A stretch of DNA of 64,000 nt from Tiliqua scincoides (taxonomy: Eukaryota > Chordata > Lepidosauria > Squamata > Scincidae): the NCBI RefSeq assembly GCF_035046505.1, contig NC_089822.1, positions 213,586,419 through 213,650,418 of the forward strand. The letters are read 5' to 3'. Every line of letters begins with the position of its first letter. Positions within the stretch are counted from its first letter, which is position 1. This document shows, piece after piece, positions 32,701 to 42,004 of this stretch. The position numbers and the translations under genes were made by a program. Under the pieces are notes generated by a model, which was given only the letters and a program-made list of their open reading frames with translations, did no database searches and was not told the origin of the DNA.

Positions 32701-35324
32701 GGAAATTTTGTAATTCATGAAAACTATGCATAACTTGTTTTCTTGTGAGTTGGATAATCTAAGAATCTACTACCATTTCAGATTTTGCAACTTAAACTTT
32801 TTATCAGCCATTAAGTTCTTCTGTGTTAAGCACAAAGATAAGTCCTGATGCATTATATTGCTTCAGATTTTATGCCACTTTATAAGCAGTATTACTCCCT
32901 CTTGGTGTTAATGACTCATTGTACTTTTTCATAAGTTGCAATTGGACTTTTTCATAAGTTGCAGTAAGTTGGTTCTTTACATCAAGAAAGTAAACCATCA
33001 TTTCACAATGGAATTTAAGCTACGGTCAGAACCCCTTGCCTTTATATTCTTATGCAGTTTTATTCTATTAAGAAATAAAGAGATACATTATTATCTCTAT
33101 TATTAGAGATAGAGAGATATATAATAGAGAAACATTATTTCTCTATTAAGAAATAAAGAGATATCTAAAGAAATTTTAGATACATTGATCTAAAAGCATC
33201 AATGATCTAAAAAAATGATCAAAAAAAGCATCATTTTTGATCTAAAAGCATCAATGTATCATTTCTTAAGTCTTTTATAATATGTGAGCTTTATTTTTCC
33301 TTGTAACTTTGGATGCTTCAACTAGGCTGATCATAGGGAAAGTACTGAAATCTGACTTGGTTTTGTCTGCTCAGCATGGTGTAATTTTATCCATTTTTCC
33401 CTCCCTGGTTGGTGTCTAAAGATAATTGCTGCTTTAGATAGCTATAAGGTTGCATATCAGGATGCCAATGAAGCATATGTTTATCCTTTCTGTCGCCATA
33501 TTGACAGAGGGCAATATTCAAGGAATACTGGAAAAAATGTCAACAGTTACTCCAGCTCGTGTCCCCTTCTACAAAGTGACAAGGAAAAAAATTACAGTTG
33601 CAATAGTTTGAAGCATGTACTGCATATGTTGCACAGAGACTCCTCTACTATCTAAGAACTGCTCACCTCTCCACGTGCAGTAGTGGTTAGAAGTTGCTGT
33701 GCAGCTTAGGGTGCAATCCTAACCAACTTTCCAGTACTAAGGGAATAAATGTTCTCTTACCTTGAGGAGCACTCCATGACTGCCACCCAACTGCAGGGTG
33801 CAGCACGTGCCTCACTGGCATAGCTACGTCAGTGCTGAAAAGTTGATTAGGATTTGGACCTTAATTATCTAAATATTGTTGCGTAGAGAGGCTCCCTCAC
33901 ACTGTCTGTGTGAGGGAGATGGATGGAAAGGTAAGTATTGGGTGCTGTAGGAATGATATCCATGCGCACTCTTTTTAGTAGCTTTCCTTTTGTCTTGTGT
34001 TAAAAAGTGATTCACTGTGTCTCTCATGTTGCAGGAGGAAGGCCTGTAAGTATTTTGAGCAGGGCAAGGGGACCTGCCCATTTGGGGGCAAGTGTCTGTA
34101 TCTCCATGCCTATCCAGATGGGAGGCGAGCTGAACCAGAGAAACCACGAAAACAGCTTAGCTCAGAGGGAACTGTCCGGGTAAGGTGGTTTGAATCTCAT
34201 GTTCTCTCTCAACGAGATAGCACTACTTCTTGATGATCTGTTGTTGTTTAACCCATTTCTGCCCAGCCCGCAGGTGTACACATTTGATCCCTGTTGCGTA
34301 TGTACAACGTTGGACAGAAATGGCTTAAAGTGTTTGTTTCAGCACAAATGGACAGTTTGGGGTGCCAGACTCACTCTAAAATGCCGTCTCAGAGAATTGA
34401 TGCTTTTCCACAATGAGTGCTGATTTTTTTTATTAATTCGGTCCCTCCACTCTCAGAATCAGTTTTACTTTTATTTGAACTATACAACTCCTAATATGTT
34501 GCTGAAAGGCAAAACAAGTTGACATAATGTAAAATCTGCTTGGGTCTTCTTCATTTTCGAGTCTGTATTCTTGCTTTGCTAGCAGCTTTTCCTATTGGAG
34601 CAGGGAAAAATTGCAGGTGGTTTTTCATACATGAATCACTCTGCCATCTATTTATCTGGTTTTTGTGTGATGTTCTTGCATATTATGGAGTTCCTGCACC
34701 TGTACCAACAGCACCCTTGTGTAGCCTTTGTATCTTCTCTCATCGCCTCTTTCCTTTTTGCACAACTGATCATAGGATCAGACTCTTAATGGGTGAAGGA
34801 ATAACTTGACATTGGGTTGTTTTATCAGGATCAGTTTCATATCTGCCTGTTCATCAAAAGATTGTTTTTCAGCAGATGGAGGTCAAGGCTAAACAAAATT
34901 CCCTTTAATGAAGGCTATTGCCCTAGCGTTTGTATCAACATGAGCCAAAAGCAGCTGTTCACGGGATTATGTGACTGTCAGTAAACCATCATCCAAGCAC
35001 AGCTCTGGAGTGTAGCAAATTATGCAGTGCTTACCAAACTTGGAGGCTGCTCTTTATCTAATCAGGAGGTGGCTGCTGCACCTGATTGGAAGGGCATGTA
35101 GTCACCTGAGGCTATAGCCTTTAGTGTCTCTCTGATACAAGAGTTATTAATAAAAGCTACCTGTGTGTGTTTTTTCCTAGTTTCTAAATTCTATCAGACT
35201 CTGGGATTTTATTGAGAACCGAGAAAACAGGACGCTGCCAGTTGCAGAGGAGGAGGTAGCTGAGCTTGGAGAAATTTTCATGCATCTCTCAGGAACAGAT
35301 GCTGAAACTGCTCCTTCTCCCTAA
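17439..35324 (+). CDS. MKRN2: MKRN2, complete 8-exon coding region (419 aa)
   Basis: Coding exons: 17439-17467, 18698-18826, 20377-20555, 21629-21936, 23586-23800, 25405-25515, 34035-34179 and 35181-35324 (stop TAA). They total 1260 nt with matching phases and GT/AG sites; 419 aa compares with 416 in human. Makorins are RING E3 ubiquitin ligases that also bind RNA. Domains in order: C3H fingers at residues 9-27, 38-56 and 172-190, the makorin Cys/His segment 194-213, a C3HC4 RING at 239-292 (CSICMEV to CPECR), and a fourth C3H finger at 328-348. All zinc ligands are present. The C terminus ends with the conserved [10 protein letters not shown] block. It shares a divergent promoter region with MKRN2OS and converges with RAF1. 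Identification is near certain; the start is fixed by [10 protein letters not shown], matching vertebrate MKRN2. Confidence 0.95.
17797..17868. repeat. CA-rich microsatellite
   Basis: Interrupted tracts of CACACA with TATATA and CTC interruptions in MKRN2 intron 1. Confidence 0.85.
17870..18085. mobile_element. Probable non-autonomous DNA transposon remnant
   Basis: The left end reads CACGTAACAACGGTCCACAC. The right end, read on the minus strand, is CCACTTAAGGACAGGGATAC. Both resemble inverted ends of the type CTTAACGACGG found on vertebrate cut-and-paste elements, and CATAACAACAGGG recurs inside. The family is uncertain. Confidence 0.4.
18698..18826 (+). CDS. MKRN2: MKRN2 exon 2
   Basis: Follows the acceptor ATCCTGTAG. 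Encodes [19 protein letters not shown] and [17 protein letters not shown], i.e. most of C3H fingers 1 and 2; donor GCTGCAG|GTATGA. Confidence 0.95.
18869..19336 (+). mobile_element. Non-autonomous hAT element, copy 1 (468 bp)
   Basis: Begins CAGGGGTGCCTAAACC and ends AACTTTGGACACTCCTG, which are inverted-repeat ends of CAGGGGTGYCCAAAC type. The flanks GACTACAG (18861-18868) and GACTACAG (19337-19344) are a perfect 8-bp target duplication, diagnostic of hAT. It has no ORF, so it depended on a transposase elsewhere. It shares sequence along its length with 47762-48224. Confidence 0.9.
19489..19707 (+). mobile_element. CR1 fragment without its 3' tail
   Basis: Matches the C-terminal end of CR1 ORF2 (CAGCGTGTGGTTGGTCTGTG, then GACGCCTTTAAAAGGGGATTG) and the first part of the 3' UTR up to TATGTCAGAATGCC, in line with copy B at 29262-29466. 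Unlike a normal CR1 insertion it lacks the 3' terminus, so later rearrangement is likely. Confidence 0.85.
19887..20063. mobile_element. Inverted-repeat MITE, Harbinger-like (177 bp)
   Basis: Begins GGCCCAATCCTATCCAACTT and ends with its inverted counterpart (GGAAAGTATTGGGCC). Same family as 25630-25807 and 33709-33860, which have TWA duplications; here no duplication is preserved. Confidence 0.6.
20377..20555 (+). CDS. MKRN2: MKRN2 exon 3
   Basis: Acceptor TTTTTAAG; begins by completing Arg and then YDHIRPST, which gives the last His of finger 2. The rest is a Ser/Pro-rich linker ending LVLRDRG; donor AGAG|GTGAGT. Confidence 0.93.
20556..21628. other. MKRN2 intron 3
   Basis: About 1.1 kb of AT-rich intron with no element I can name. 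Confidence 0.5.
21629..21936 (+). CDS. MKRN2: MKRN2 exon 4
   Basis: Acceptor CTCACAAG. Encodes the third C3H finger ([19 protein letters not shown]) and the makorin-type [20 protein letters not shown] segment; donor GAGAAG|GTAAGT. Phase 0 at its end. Confidence 0.95.
22232..22298 (+). mobile_element. SINE/LINE 3' tail with (TTG)n
   Basis: GTAAACCGCTTCGTGAACTT followed by GAAAAGCGGTATATAAATA and a run of GTT units. The stem formed by AAACCGCTT and AAAGCGG, and the short tandem tail, are typical of reptile SINE/LINE 3' ends. Similar tails lie at about 32243-32312 and 58452-58510. Confidence 0.55.
22301..22768. mobile_element. Probable MITE with CAATCCTGA ends
   Basis: Left end TGCTCAATCCTGAGCTGC and right end CTGTTCAGGATTGGGCA are inverted relatives. 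The body is GC-rich and contains the hairpin arms AGAAGGGGACTTT and cgtCCCCTTCTCCT at about 22401-22428. Resembles the CAATCCTA-ended elements elsewhere, but no target duplication was seen. Confidence 0.45.
23197..23350 (-). mobile_element. Partial copy of the 522-bp Harbinger-like MITE family
   Basis: GGCACAATCCTATTCTGCAA, then GCTGTATCCAGCGCAGGATA and GTGGCTCAGCCAGAGGTA match the minus strand of 48785-48916. One end only is present; the far end is missing. Confidence 0.55.
23586..23800 (+). CDS. MKRN2: MKRN2 exon 5 (RING, first part)
   Basis: Begins [20 protein letters not shown] and contains the RING ligands [13 protein letters not shown]; ends FENPIIK with a split Lys codon; donor ATAAA|GTAAGT. 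Human has RCAKQFENP where this has RGVKQFENP. Confidence 0.95.
23801..25404. other. MKRN2 intron 5
   Basis: Besides the TIR element at 23891-24169 I see no recognisable element. A short tandem CAACTCCTTTT occurs near 24808-24830. Confidence 0.5.
23891..24169. mobile_element. Tigger/pogo-like non-autonomous DNA transposon
   Basis: Left end CAGTGGGCCCTCTGTATCC is the form known for pogo/Tigger-type elements; the right end read inverted is CAGTGTGTCCTTCTCATCTG followed by CGGGTTCAGC. The left flank is TA; the right flank is AA, so the TA duplication is decayed. Confidence 0.6.
25405..25515 (+). CDS. MKRN2: MKRN2 exon 6 (RING, last part)
   Basis: Acceptor CACTCCAG. Encodes [18 protein letters not shown], supplying the final RING Cys pair, then [14 protein letters not shown]; donor GTCGG|GTAAGT. 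Confidence 0.95.
25630..25807. mobile_element. Harbinger-like MITE with TAA duplication (178 bp)
   Basis: Ends GGCCACAATCCTAACCAAC and GGGTTAGGATAGTGTCC are inverted repeats. The flanks TAA (25627-25629) and TAA (25808-25810) form a 3-bp TWA target duplication as in PIF/Harbinger elements. No coding capacity. Confidence 0.7.
26779..27290. mobile_element. TA-flanked non-autonomous element (512 bp)
   Basis: Begins CAGGCATGCCCTTGTATATCC... in short form CAGGCATGCCCTTGTATATC; ends GGGGCCCCCCTG, whose inverse is CAGGGGGGCCCC. It lies between TA and TA (26777-26778 and 27291-27292), fitting the Tc1/mariner/pogo superfamily. The centre carries C and G runs and two GC-rich near-inverted stretches. 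Confidence 0.5.
27990..29612 (+). mobile_element. CR1 LINE copy B, 5'-truncated but with a well-kept RT frame
   Basis: Starts within the RT domain ([14 protein letters not shown]) and runs through [32 protein letters not shown] and FADDTKLF (catalytic ADD) to the ORF2 end SITGYKP, then the CR1 3' UTR ending with GTTCTTATGTTCTTAT. The reading frame from 27990 to 29417 is broken only once, by TGA at 28977-28979, at the same codon as in CR1 copy A. Intact reading suggests a young insertion. It is in the sense orientation in MKRN2 intron 6. Confidence 0.92.
31656..31808 (+). mobile_element. 5S-rRNA-derived SINE
   Basis: Bases 31656-31775 follow vertebrate 5S rRNA closely: TGATCTCGGAAGCTAAGCAG, then CCTGGTTAGTACTTGGATGG and AATACCGGGTGCTGTAGGC. 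The internal pol III A and C box regions are kept. It continues directly into ATACCAGTCTTTCGACACTG and AAGGTTGCCAA, which is the 3' terminus of the APE-LINE family at 10831-11666 and 52400-55136. A 5S head plus a LINE tail defines a 5S-type SINE. Confidence 0.85.
32243..32320 (+). mobile_element. SINE/LINE 3' tail fragment
   Basis: GTAAACCACTTTGTGAACTT followed by GAAAAATGGTATATAACTA and an AATAATAAT tail; same type as 22232-22298. Confidence 0.5.
33060..33270. repeat. Locally duplicated AT-rich block
   Basis: The words CTATTAAGAAATAAAGAGAT (about 33065 and 33144) and TGATCTAAAAGCATCAATG (about 33187 and 33238) each occur twice within 200 bases, and TCTCTATTATTAGAGATAGAGA is a palindrome in between. 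It looks like local slippage or duplication, not an interspersed repeat. Confidence 0.65.
33709..33860. mobile_element. Harbinger-like MITE with TTA duplication (152 bp)
   Basis: GGGTGCAATCCTAACCAACT at the left and GTTGATTAGGATTTGGACC at the right are inverted repeats. The flanks TTA (33706-33708) and TTA (33861-33863) form the TWA duplication. Same family as 25630-25807. Confidence 0.7.
34035..34179 (+). CDS. MKRN2: MKRN2 exon 7 (fourth C3H finger)
   Basis: Acceptor ATGTTGCAG after an 8.5-kb intron. Encodes [18 protein letters not shown] and LYLH, then [16 protein letters not shown]; donor GTCCGG|GTAAGG. Confidence 0.95.
34180..35180. other. MKRN2 intron 7
   Basis: One kilobase of intron; besides the 73-bp TTAA-flanked element (34252-34324) nothing recognisable. 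Confidence 0.5.
34252..34324. mobile_element. 73-bp TTAA-flanked inverted-repeat element
   Basis: CCCATTTCTGCCCA at the left and TGGACAGAAATGGC at the right are inverted repeats enclosed by TTAA (34248-34251) and TTAA (34325-34328). TTAA duplication is the rule for piggyBac. The core GCAGGTGTACACATTTGATC recurs with few changes at about 50597-50616, so it is an interspersed family. Confidence 0.55.
35181..35324 (+). CDS. MKRN2: MKRN2 exon 8 (last coding exon)
   Basis: Acceptor TTTTCCTAG. Encodes [17 protein letters not shown], then an acidic stretch and [16 protein letters not shown] followed by TAA at 35322-35324. Confidence 0.95.
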   Translation, partial: FLNSIRLWDFIENRENRTLPVAEEEVAELGEIFMHLSGTDAETAPSP

Positions 35325-35485
35325 TATAACACAAGATTGATACTATATTCTCTTCTATATCAGTTCTTCTGTTCCTTAGCTTTGTACTATTTACCACAAT
35401 GTTAGAATTACTGTGCGCCATGAGGATTGAGGTCTTGGTGAAATTCTAGTATAAGCCTGTCACTGTAGAGCAAAACTGTTGGTGT

Positions 35486-35509
35486 AATAAAATGAATGCT
35501 TTCAATAAA
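35486..35509 (+). terminator. MKRN2 polyadenylation signals
   Basis: Two AATAAA hexamers at 35486-35491 and 35504-35509, about 160-185 bases after the MKRN2 stop codon. They would give a very short 3' UTR. Use of either is inferred. Confidence 0.65.
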
Positions 35510-35736
35510 TATGATTGACATCACAAAGAGAACTTCCTTTTTTTTGTATTTAAGTGGTAACATAGTAGGTTAACCATTAAGGGAATAGATTTGTTCAAGA
35601 CCAGAGGACTGTGTAAGAACCCTCAGTCAACAGGAGTAGCATAATTATGGAACACTTTTTATATAGGATAGTATAGGTGGACATTGATCTCCAACTGGAA
35701 TAGCAACAAGCAAGCTGGAGCCAAAATGAATTCCAT

Positions 35737-38700
35737 CTTTTTTTTCCCCCAATATATTTTATTCATTCATTACAGATACAGGAAAGGAAATAGGCTTAAC
35801 TTTGGGTAGGGTACGACACAGGTTACACATAAGGGTTGGCCCCAGATTCCAACATACATCATTCAATTAACTCAAAAACACAATAATCATCAATACAAAG
35901 GTTCGCATATTTATCGATATAGAAAAATTAATTTTTACGAAACACTCAATTTTATCTAACTAGATTTATCTACCCAATCATAAAAAAACTTCCAATATTT
36001 TCTTACTCTATCCAAACCTCTCTCTTTCATTCTTTCTGTTAAAATTTATGAAGTAGCAGAAATGGAAGTTTTATCTATTAAATCTTCCTTAGTTGGTGCA
36101 TCTATAGATTTCCATTTTTGCGCAAACAATATTCTTGCCGCTGTAACAATATTTACAATAAGGTGTTTCTTAGGTTGGTCTTTAATTTCTGATGTCACAT
36201 TTAGGAGGAATATTTCTGGTTTGAATGGTAATACACAATGCAATATCTCTTGCAACACTTTATGTATCATCTTTCAATATTTCTTTGCTTTTTCGCATGT
36301 CCACCACATATGATAAAAAATTCCTTCTAGCTCATTACATTTCCAACACTTATTTGATAACCCAGAGTACATTTTTGCTAACTTCTCTGGTGTTAAACAC
36401 CATCTATAAAACATTTTATATAAATTCTCTTTAAAAGTCACTGCTTTAGTTATCTTAATATTCGTATTCCAAATTTGATTCCAATCATCCATTGATATTA
36501 TATCCAAAAATTTTTGCCCAACACACCATTGCATCTTTAATGATCTCATCTTCCATTCTCATCTCCAGGAGAAAACTGTACATTTTTCTTATATACTTCC
36601 CCTCATCAATCAAAAATATTTTATCAAAACTTATATCTTCTTCATATAGACCTATTTTTTGGTCTTCTCGTAATCTTGCATTTTGCATTTCATTCCACCA
36701 GTCCAGCTTTATTCCTTTCTCTTCTAACTCAGACTTACTTAAAATCTCTCCTTTATTATTCAGCAAGTCACTGTATGGTTTATTTTGATCTTTTTTAATC
36801 CCGTTCGGATTGGTTGCTATTTTGAGTGGTTTTATCCATCTAGGTAATTTAAAATATATCTTATATTTTATCTGGTCCCATATCCAAATTAGAGATCTTC
36901 TTAAAATATGTTGTTTAAAATATCCATGCTGTTTATCATAAAAGAGGAACGCATGCCAGCCTATTTGTAAATCGTGTGCTTCTAATGTTAAGATTTTTTC
37001 GTTCAATACAACTCCCCAATCTTTTATTCAGTTTAAGGCTGCTGCTTGATAATATAGTTCCCAGTCTGGTAATCCAAATCCTGCTCTTTTTTTTATCTTC
37101 TTGCAATAATTTCAGTCTTATTCTCGGTTTTTTACCTTGCCAGATGAATTTTGTCGTAATTTTGTTCATTTCTTCAAAAAAAGCTCTCTTCAAAATAATC
37201 GGAATAGTCTGAAATAAAAACATTAATTTTGGTAATATTTTCATTTTCAACAAAGCTATTCTTCCCATTAGAGATAGTTGCAGTTTATTATATTTCTCCA
37301 AATCTTTTTTTATTTCTTTCATTAATTTGATATAATTATCTTCCATTAATATACTTATCTTTTTTGTAATTGTAATTCCTAGATATTTTACTCTGTTTGT
37401 TATCTGTAGTCCAAATGCCTTTAATTGTTCTATATCATTATTTTTTATGTTTTTAAGTATCATTTTGTTCTTCTGGTAATTTATTTTTAAACCTGCTACT
37501 TCTCCATATTGTTTTAAGTCTTCTATCAAAAATTCCATAGAGTTGAGTGGATCTTCCAAAATAAATACCAGATCATCCGCAAACGCTTGTAATTTATATT
37601 CTTCACTTTTAATTTTGAGCGGTTTCACCCTATCTTCTCTTATTACATTATTCAATATTTCTAATGTCAAGATAAACAACAATGGTGAAAGTGGACAACC
37701 TTGTCTTACTCCTTGTTGAATATTAATCTCTCTCGTCAAATCTCCATTTACTCTTATTCTTGCTTTCTGGTCCGAATATATTCCTTGTATCATCTTGATA
37801 AATTTTGGACCAAAATCTAATTCTTGCAGACAATTAATCATAAAATCCCAATGTAAATTGTCAAAAGCCTTCTCCGCATCTAGAAACACTAGAGCTAATT
37901 TCTTATCTGGATGGGCTTCAAAAAATTCCAATATATTTATTATCATTCTCACGTTGTTTTTTAATTGTCTTTTTGGTAAAAAACCAGTTTGATCTTCTTT
38001 GATTATCTGATTCAATACTTTCTTTAGTCTTGTAGCTAAAATTGAAACAAAAATTTTATAATCCGTGTTTAACAACGAGATGGGTCTATAATTTTTAATA
38101 TCTTTTTCATCCGTGTCTGGTTTATGTATCAAAGTAATTGTTCCTTCCTTCCATGAATTTGGCATTTCTCCAGTCTCCCATATATCATCAATGACTTTTT
38201 TAAATGGTAACAACAATACTTCTTCAAATTTCTTATAATACTCAGCTGGTAATCCATCAGGTCCTGGCATTTTTTGAAGTTTTTGTATTTTAATCGCTTT
38301 TGATACTGTTATTTTTCTTCAAATATACTTTTTGTTTCTGGTGTTCTATAACTGATAAAATTGTTCAATAATTAATTTTTTCTTTTCTAATTCTGTTTCT
38401 TCTTTCCCCATCAAATCTTTCAATATCTTAATATGATTTTTTTGTCTTTCTTTTTTAAGCTTGTGGGCTAACCATCTTCCTGGTTTATTTGCATTTTCAA
38501 AAAAATTCTGTTTTGCCATTTTCCATTTCCTGAGTTTGGAGTATTTTAATTTCATGTTGTATCTTCTTAATTCTTTGTTGAATTCTCTGATTTGTAGATT
38601 CTATCTGTAATTCCTTTTCACCCATCTCTAATCTTTGTACAAGATCTTTCATTTTCTTCTCTTGTCCAGTTCTTTGTTTCACTGCATTTCTAATTGCTAA

Positions 38701-39055
38701 TCCTCGAAAGAATGCTTTACTTGCATCCCAAACCATTTGTGTTTTAGTTTCTGAATGAAAATTAGTCTTAAAAAAAAATTCCATTTCAATTTTTGTTTGA
38801 TTCAAAAATTCCTGATTATTCAACTGAATTGTATTTAGCTTCCAAATATTTCTCCTTAATTTTTTATTTATTATTAATGAAATTGGGTTATGATCTGCGT
38901 ATATGTTAGGTAAAATTTCCGACTGAAACGTTCCACCTAAACCGGATATTGAAGCCCAACACATATCAATTCTAGACCAGGAATTATGTGAATTTGAATA
39001 ATATGTAAACTGTTTTTTCTCTGGATATTGTGTTCTCCATGTATCAATCATCTAA
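35737..39055 (-). mobile_element. L1 LINE copy A, 5'-truncated
   Basis: ORF2 read leftward: endonuclease end (SRIDMCWASI, ADHNPISLII at about 38980-38870), RT (38270-36936) with MPGPDGLPAEYYKKF, YRPISLLNTDYKI, LVFLDAEKAFDNLHW, GCPLSPLLF and FADDLVF (catalytic ADD), and the C-terminal region to about 36046. The left end has a T run from 35737, i.e. the poly(A) tail. A few frameshifts divide it into six frames. Antisense to MKRN2, just past its polyadenylation signals. Confidence 0.92.
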
Positions 39056-39423
39056 AAAGCAACTAAAAGCTTTGAGCAGTCAGTAATTTTAGCTTGGACA
39101 GGAGCCAGTGGAGTGTCAGGGGAAATGAAGTAGGCTTCCCCAGTCTGCTTCTGCTTTCAGAATTTGAACAACTGTTGCTGTGACTACAGGCGCATGGACC
39201 TATATTGCTTGCTGCTGAAAAGAATGTCATTTTTCAGGCTTTGACTTCCACATTGTTATTTAAAATGAAGTAAAATTTTAAATTTTGGCCTGGCATGACA
39301 CTCTCCCTGCAGCTTGCCTGCAGAACTGAGCAGCTCAGTAAGTGGCAGATGTTTACCTCCCATATACTCCTGCACTCAGCTGCACAAACAGAATCTGGCA
39401 ACTAACCACTCCAAAAGGAAACA

Positions 39424-41006
39424 GTTTTTTTCTTTTATTAAATATTTTATTTATTACAGATACAGGTGAGGAAAATGGGTTAGACTTTGGGCAGGTACTA
39501 CACAGGTTACACATAAGGATATGGCCCTAGATTACAACATGTGTTATTCAGAAAAAAAAGCAATCAAACGACTGGAAAAAAAACACAATAATCTTCAATA
39601 CAAAAAGCTATCATATTTGCCATTATAAAAATTTAACAAATGAAGTAAACCCAAACTTACTTAAGATATCTCCTTTAATATTCAACAGATCGTTATATGA
39701 TTTATTTTGGTCTTTTTTAATCCAGTTTGGTTTAGTTGCTATTTCAAGCAGTTTTATCTATCTGGGTAATTTATCTTGTATTTTATCTGTTCCCATATCC
39801 AAATTAAAGATCTTCTTAAAATGTGTTGTCTAAAATATCCATTCTGTTTGACTTTATCATAAAACAGGAATGCATGCCAGCCTATTTGTAAATCATGTGC
39901 TTCTAAAATTAAAATTTTAGAATTTGGTACGAGTCCCCAATCTTTTATCCAGTTTAGGGCTGCCGCTTGATAATATAATTCCCAGTATGGTAATCCAAAT
40001 CCTGCTCTTTTTTTATCCTCTTGAAGTAATTTCCGTCTTATTCTCAGTTTTTTACCTTGCCAGATGAATTTTGTAGTAATTTTATTCATTTCTTCAAAAA
40101 AAGTTCTCTTCAAAGTAATCGGAATAGTCTGGAATAAAAACATTAATTCTGGTAATATTTTCATTTTCAGTAGAGCTATTCTTCCCATTAGGGATAATTG
40201 CAGTTCATTATATTTCTCCAACCTTTTTTTATTTCTTTCATTAATTTAATATAGCTGTCTTCCATTAATGTAGTTGTCTTTTTGGTAATTATAATTCCTA
40301 GATGTTTTACTTTGATTAAAAGAATTTGGACTACAAATAACATTCTATGTCATTGTCTTATATTTTTAAGTATCATTTTGGTCTTCTGGTAATTTATTTT
40401 TAAACCTGCCACTTCCCCATATTCTTTTAAGTCTTCTATCAAAAATCCTATGGAGTTAAGTGGATCTTCCAAAATAAATACCAAATCATCTGCAAACTCT
40501 TGTAATTTGTATTCTTCACTTTTAAATTTAAACAGTTTCATCCTGTCATCTTCTCTTATTACATTATTCAACATTTTTAGTGTCAAAATAAACAACAGTG
40601 GTGAAAGTGGACAACCTTTTCTTACTCCTTGTTGAATGTTGATCTCTCTCGTCAATTCTCCATTCACTCTTATCTTTGCTTTTTGATCTGAATATATTCC
40701 TTGTATCATCTTAATAAATTTTGGACCAAAATGTAATTCTTGAAGACAGTTAATCATAAAGTCCCAATGTACATTGTCAAAGGCTTTCTGGGCGTCTAAA
40801 AACACTAGGGCTAATTTCTTATCTGGATGTACTTCAAAAAATTCCAATATGTTTATTATAGTTCTCACATTTTTCAACTGTCTTTTTGGTAAAAAAACCA
40901 GTTTGATCTTCTTTATTTTATTTAATTTTTTAAAATCTTGTAGCCAAAATTGAAGCAGAAATTTTATAATCTGTATTTAAAAGCAAAATAGGTAAAAAAA
41001 AAAAAA
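39424..41006 (-). mobile_element. L1 LINE copy B, 5'-truncated with an internal deletion
   Basis: Same L1 family as copy A: T run and identical 3' UTR motifs (ACAGATACAGGTGAGG, GGTTACACATAAGGAT), then, at about 39655, a jump into the ORF2 C-terminal half, so some 0.8 kb present in copy A is missing. RT motifs LVFLDAQKAFDNVHW, GCPLSPLLF and FADDLVF remain. The flanking AAAAGGAAAC (39414-39423 and 41007-41016) is a probable 10-bp target duplication. Confidence 0.9.
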
Positions 41007-41041
41007 AAAAGGAAACCATTTTTCTATGACAGATGTAAGTA

Positions 41042-41446
41042 CAGGTGGGACCTCAGTATCCACTGACAAGGCATCTACTGATTGACTCACATCTGATCAG
41101 GGTACATCTTTAAATGCCTTATAATGAGAAAAAAGGCACCAAAATCCAATTTCCTACCTTCACATTGTTAAACCACACTGGTTGCAAGCTTTTCATGGTT
41201 AAAGATAGCTTTAAAAACCCACTGCCACCCCAGTGTGCTTTACCACATTCAGCCACTAGATGGGGTGAATAATAGAATCTAATGGAATTTCATTCCATTC
41301 TTCACCCCAGCTAGTGACTGAATAAGGTATAGCATCTATAAATGCATTCTGAGGCAACAATGGAGGAGCAAGAACTGGTCTTTAAAGCTATTTTTCCACT
41401 GATTTGGTATGCCACAGAACTCCAGTGCATAACGAGGTACAATCTG
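41042..41446. mobile_element. TA-flanked Tigger/pogo-like element (405 bp)
   Basis: CAGGTGGGACCTCAGTATCC at the left; the right end inverted is CAGATTGTACCTCGTTATGC. TA lies at 41040-41041 and 41447-41448. Contains no long ORF. Confidence 0.65.
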
Positions 41447-41935
41447 TATTAGTCTATTCAGGACAGCACACTTGAGTGAAATCTTAGGACTCAACAGTTG
41501 AAGGACTGTCATACTGTGCCCTAGTACTAGAACATAGTGCAGGCGGGTTCATGGATCTGATATCTGCAGATTCATTGATCTGTGGAGCACCCTGAGCTTA
41601 TTCCACTACCTTAATTTGTGTACTAGCACTGGAAGTGCTGCTGGTCCTTCCTTAAATCGAGAAATTCTTGCAAAACAGAAGAGCAATGTGCAGGCAACCA
41701 GCCTGCACACTAGTAGAAACCAAACTGAACATTAACATTGCGTGCTTCCTGTTAGGGTTCAGTTATTCCCCTGCATGTTTTATGCAAGCTTGTGTTTGCA
41801 TAAACACAAGATTAGCAAGGTTTAGCAAGATTTCAGTTGGTTTAAGAAACCCAGTGCTTCCAGTTCACAAAAACTAAGGTAATAGAATGTGCTCAGGGGA
41901 GGCACATGGGGGCTTGCTACAGTATTTAAATAGAG

Positions 41936-42000
41936 TCCCCCTTATCTGTGGTTTCTGTATCTGTGGAGGGAACAGAACCCCTGCAGATGTGGGGCCCCAA
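41936..42000. mobile_element. Tigger-like end fragment
   Basis: GAGTCCCCCTTATCTGTGGT then CTGTATCTGTGGAGGGAACA resembles the end of a pogo/Tigger-type element. Too short for a firm call. Confidence 0.3.
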
Positions 42001-42004
42001 GTAT

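Larger units (their letters stand above)
25516..34034. other. MKRN2 intron 6 (8.5 kb)
   Basis: The longest MKRN2 intron. It holds MITEs (25630, 33709), a TA-flanked element (26779), a CR1 copy (27990), a 5S-derived SINE (31656) and a locally duplicated AT-rich block (33060). Stretches at 25811-26778, 29613-31655 and 31810-33059 contain nothing else I recognise apart from a SINE-type tail near 32243. Confidence 0.5.

Noticed and set aside
33060-33270. A CRISPR-like repeat array
   Set aside because: The repeats are irregular, only two copies each, and the window is from a vertebrate.
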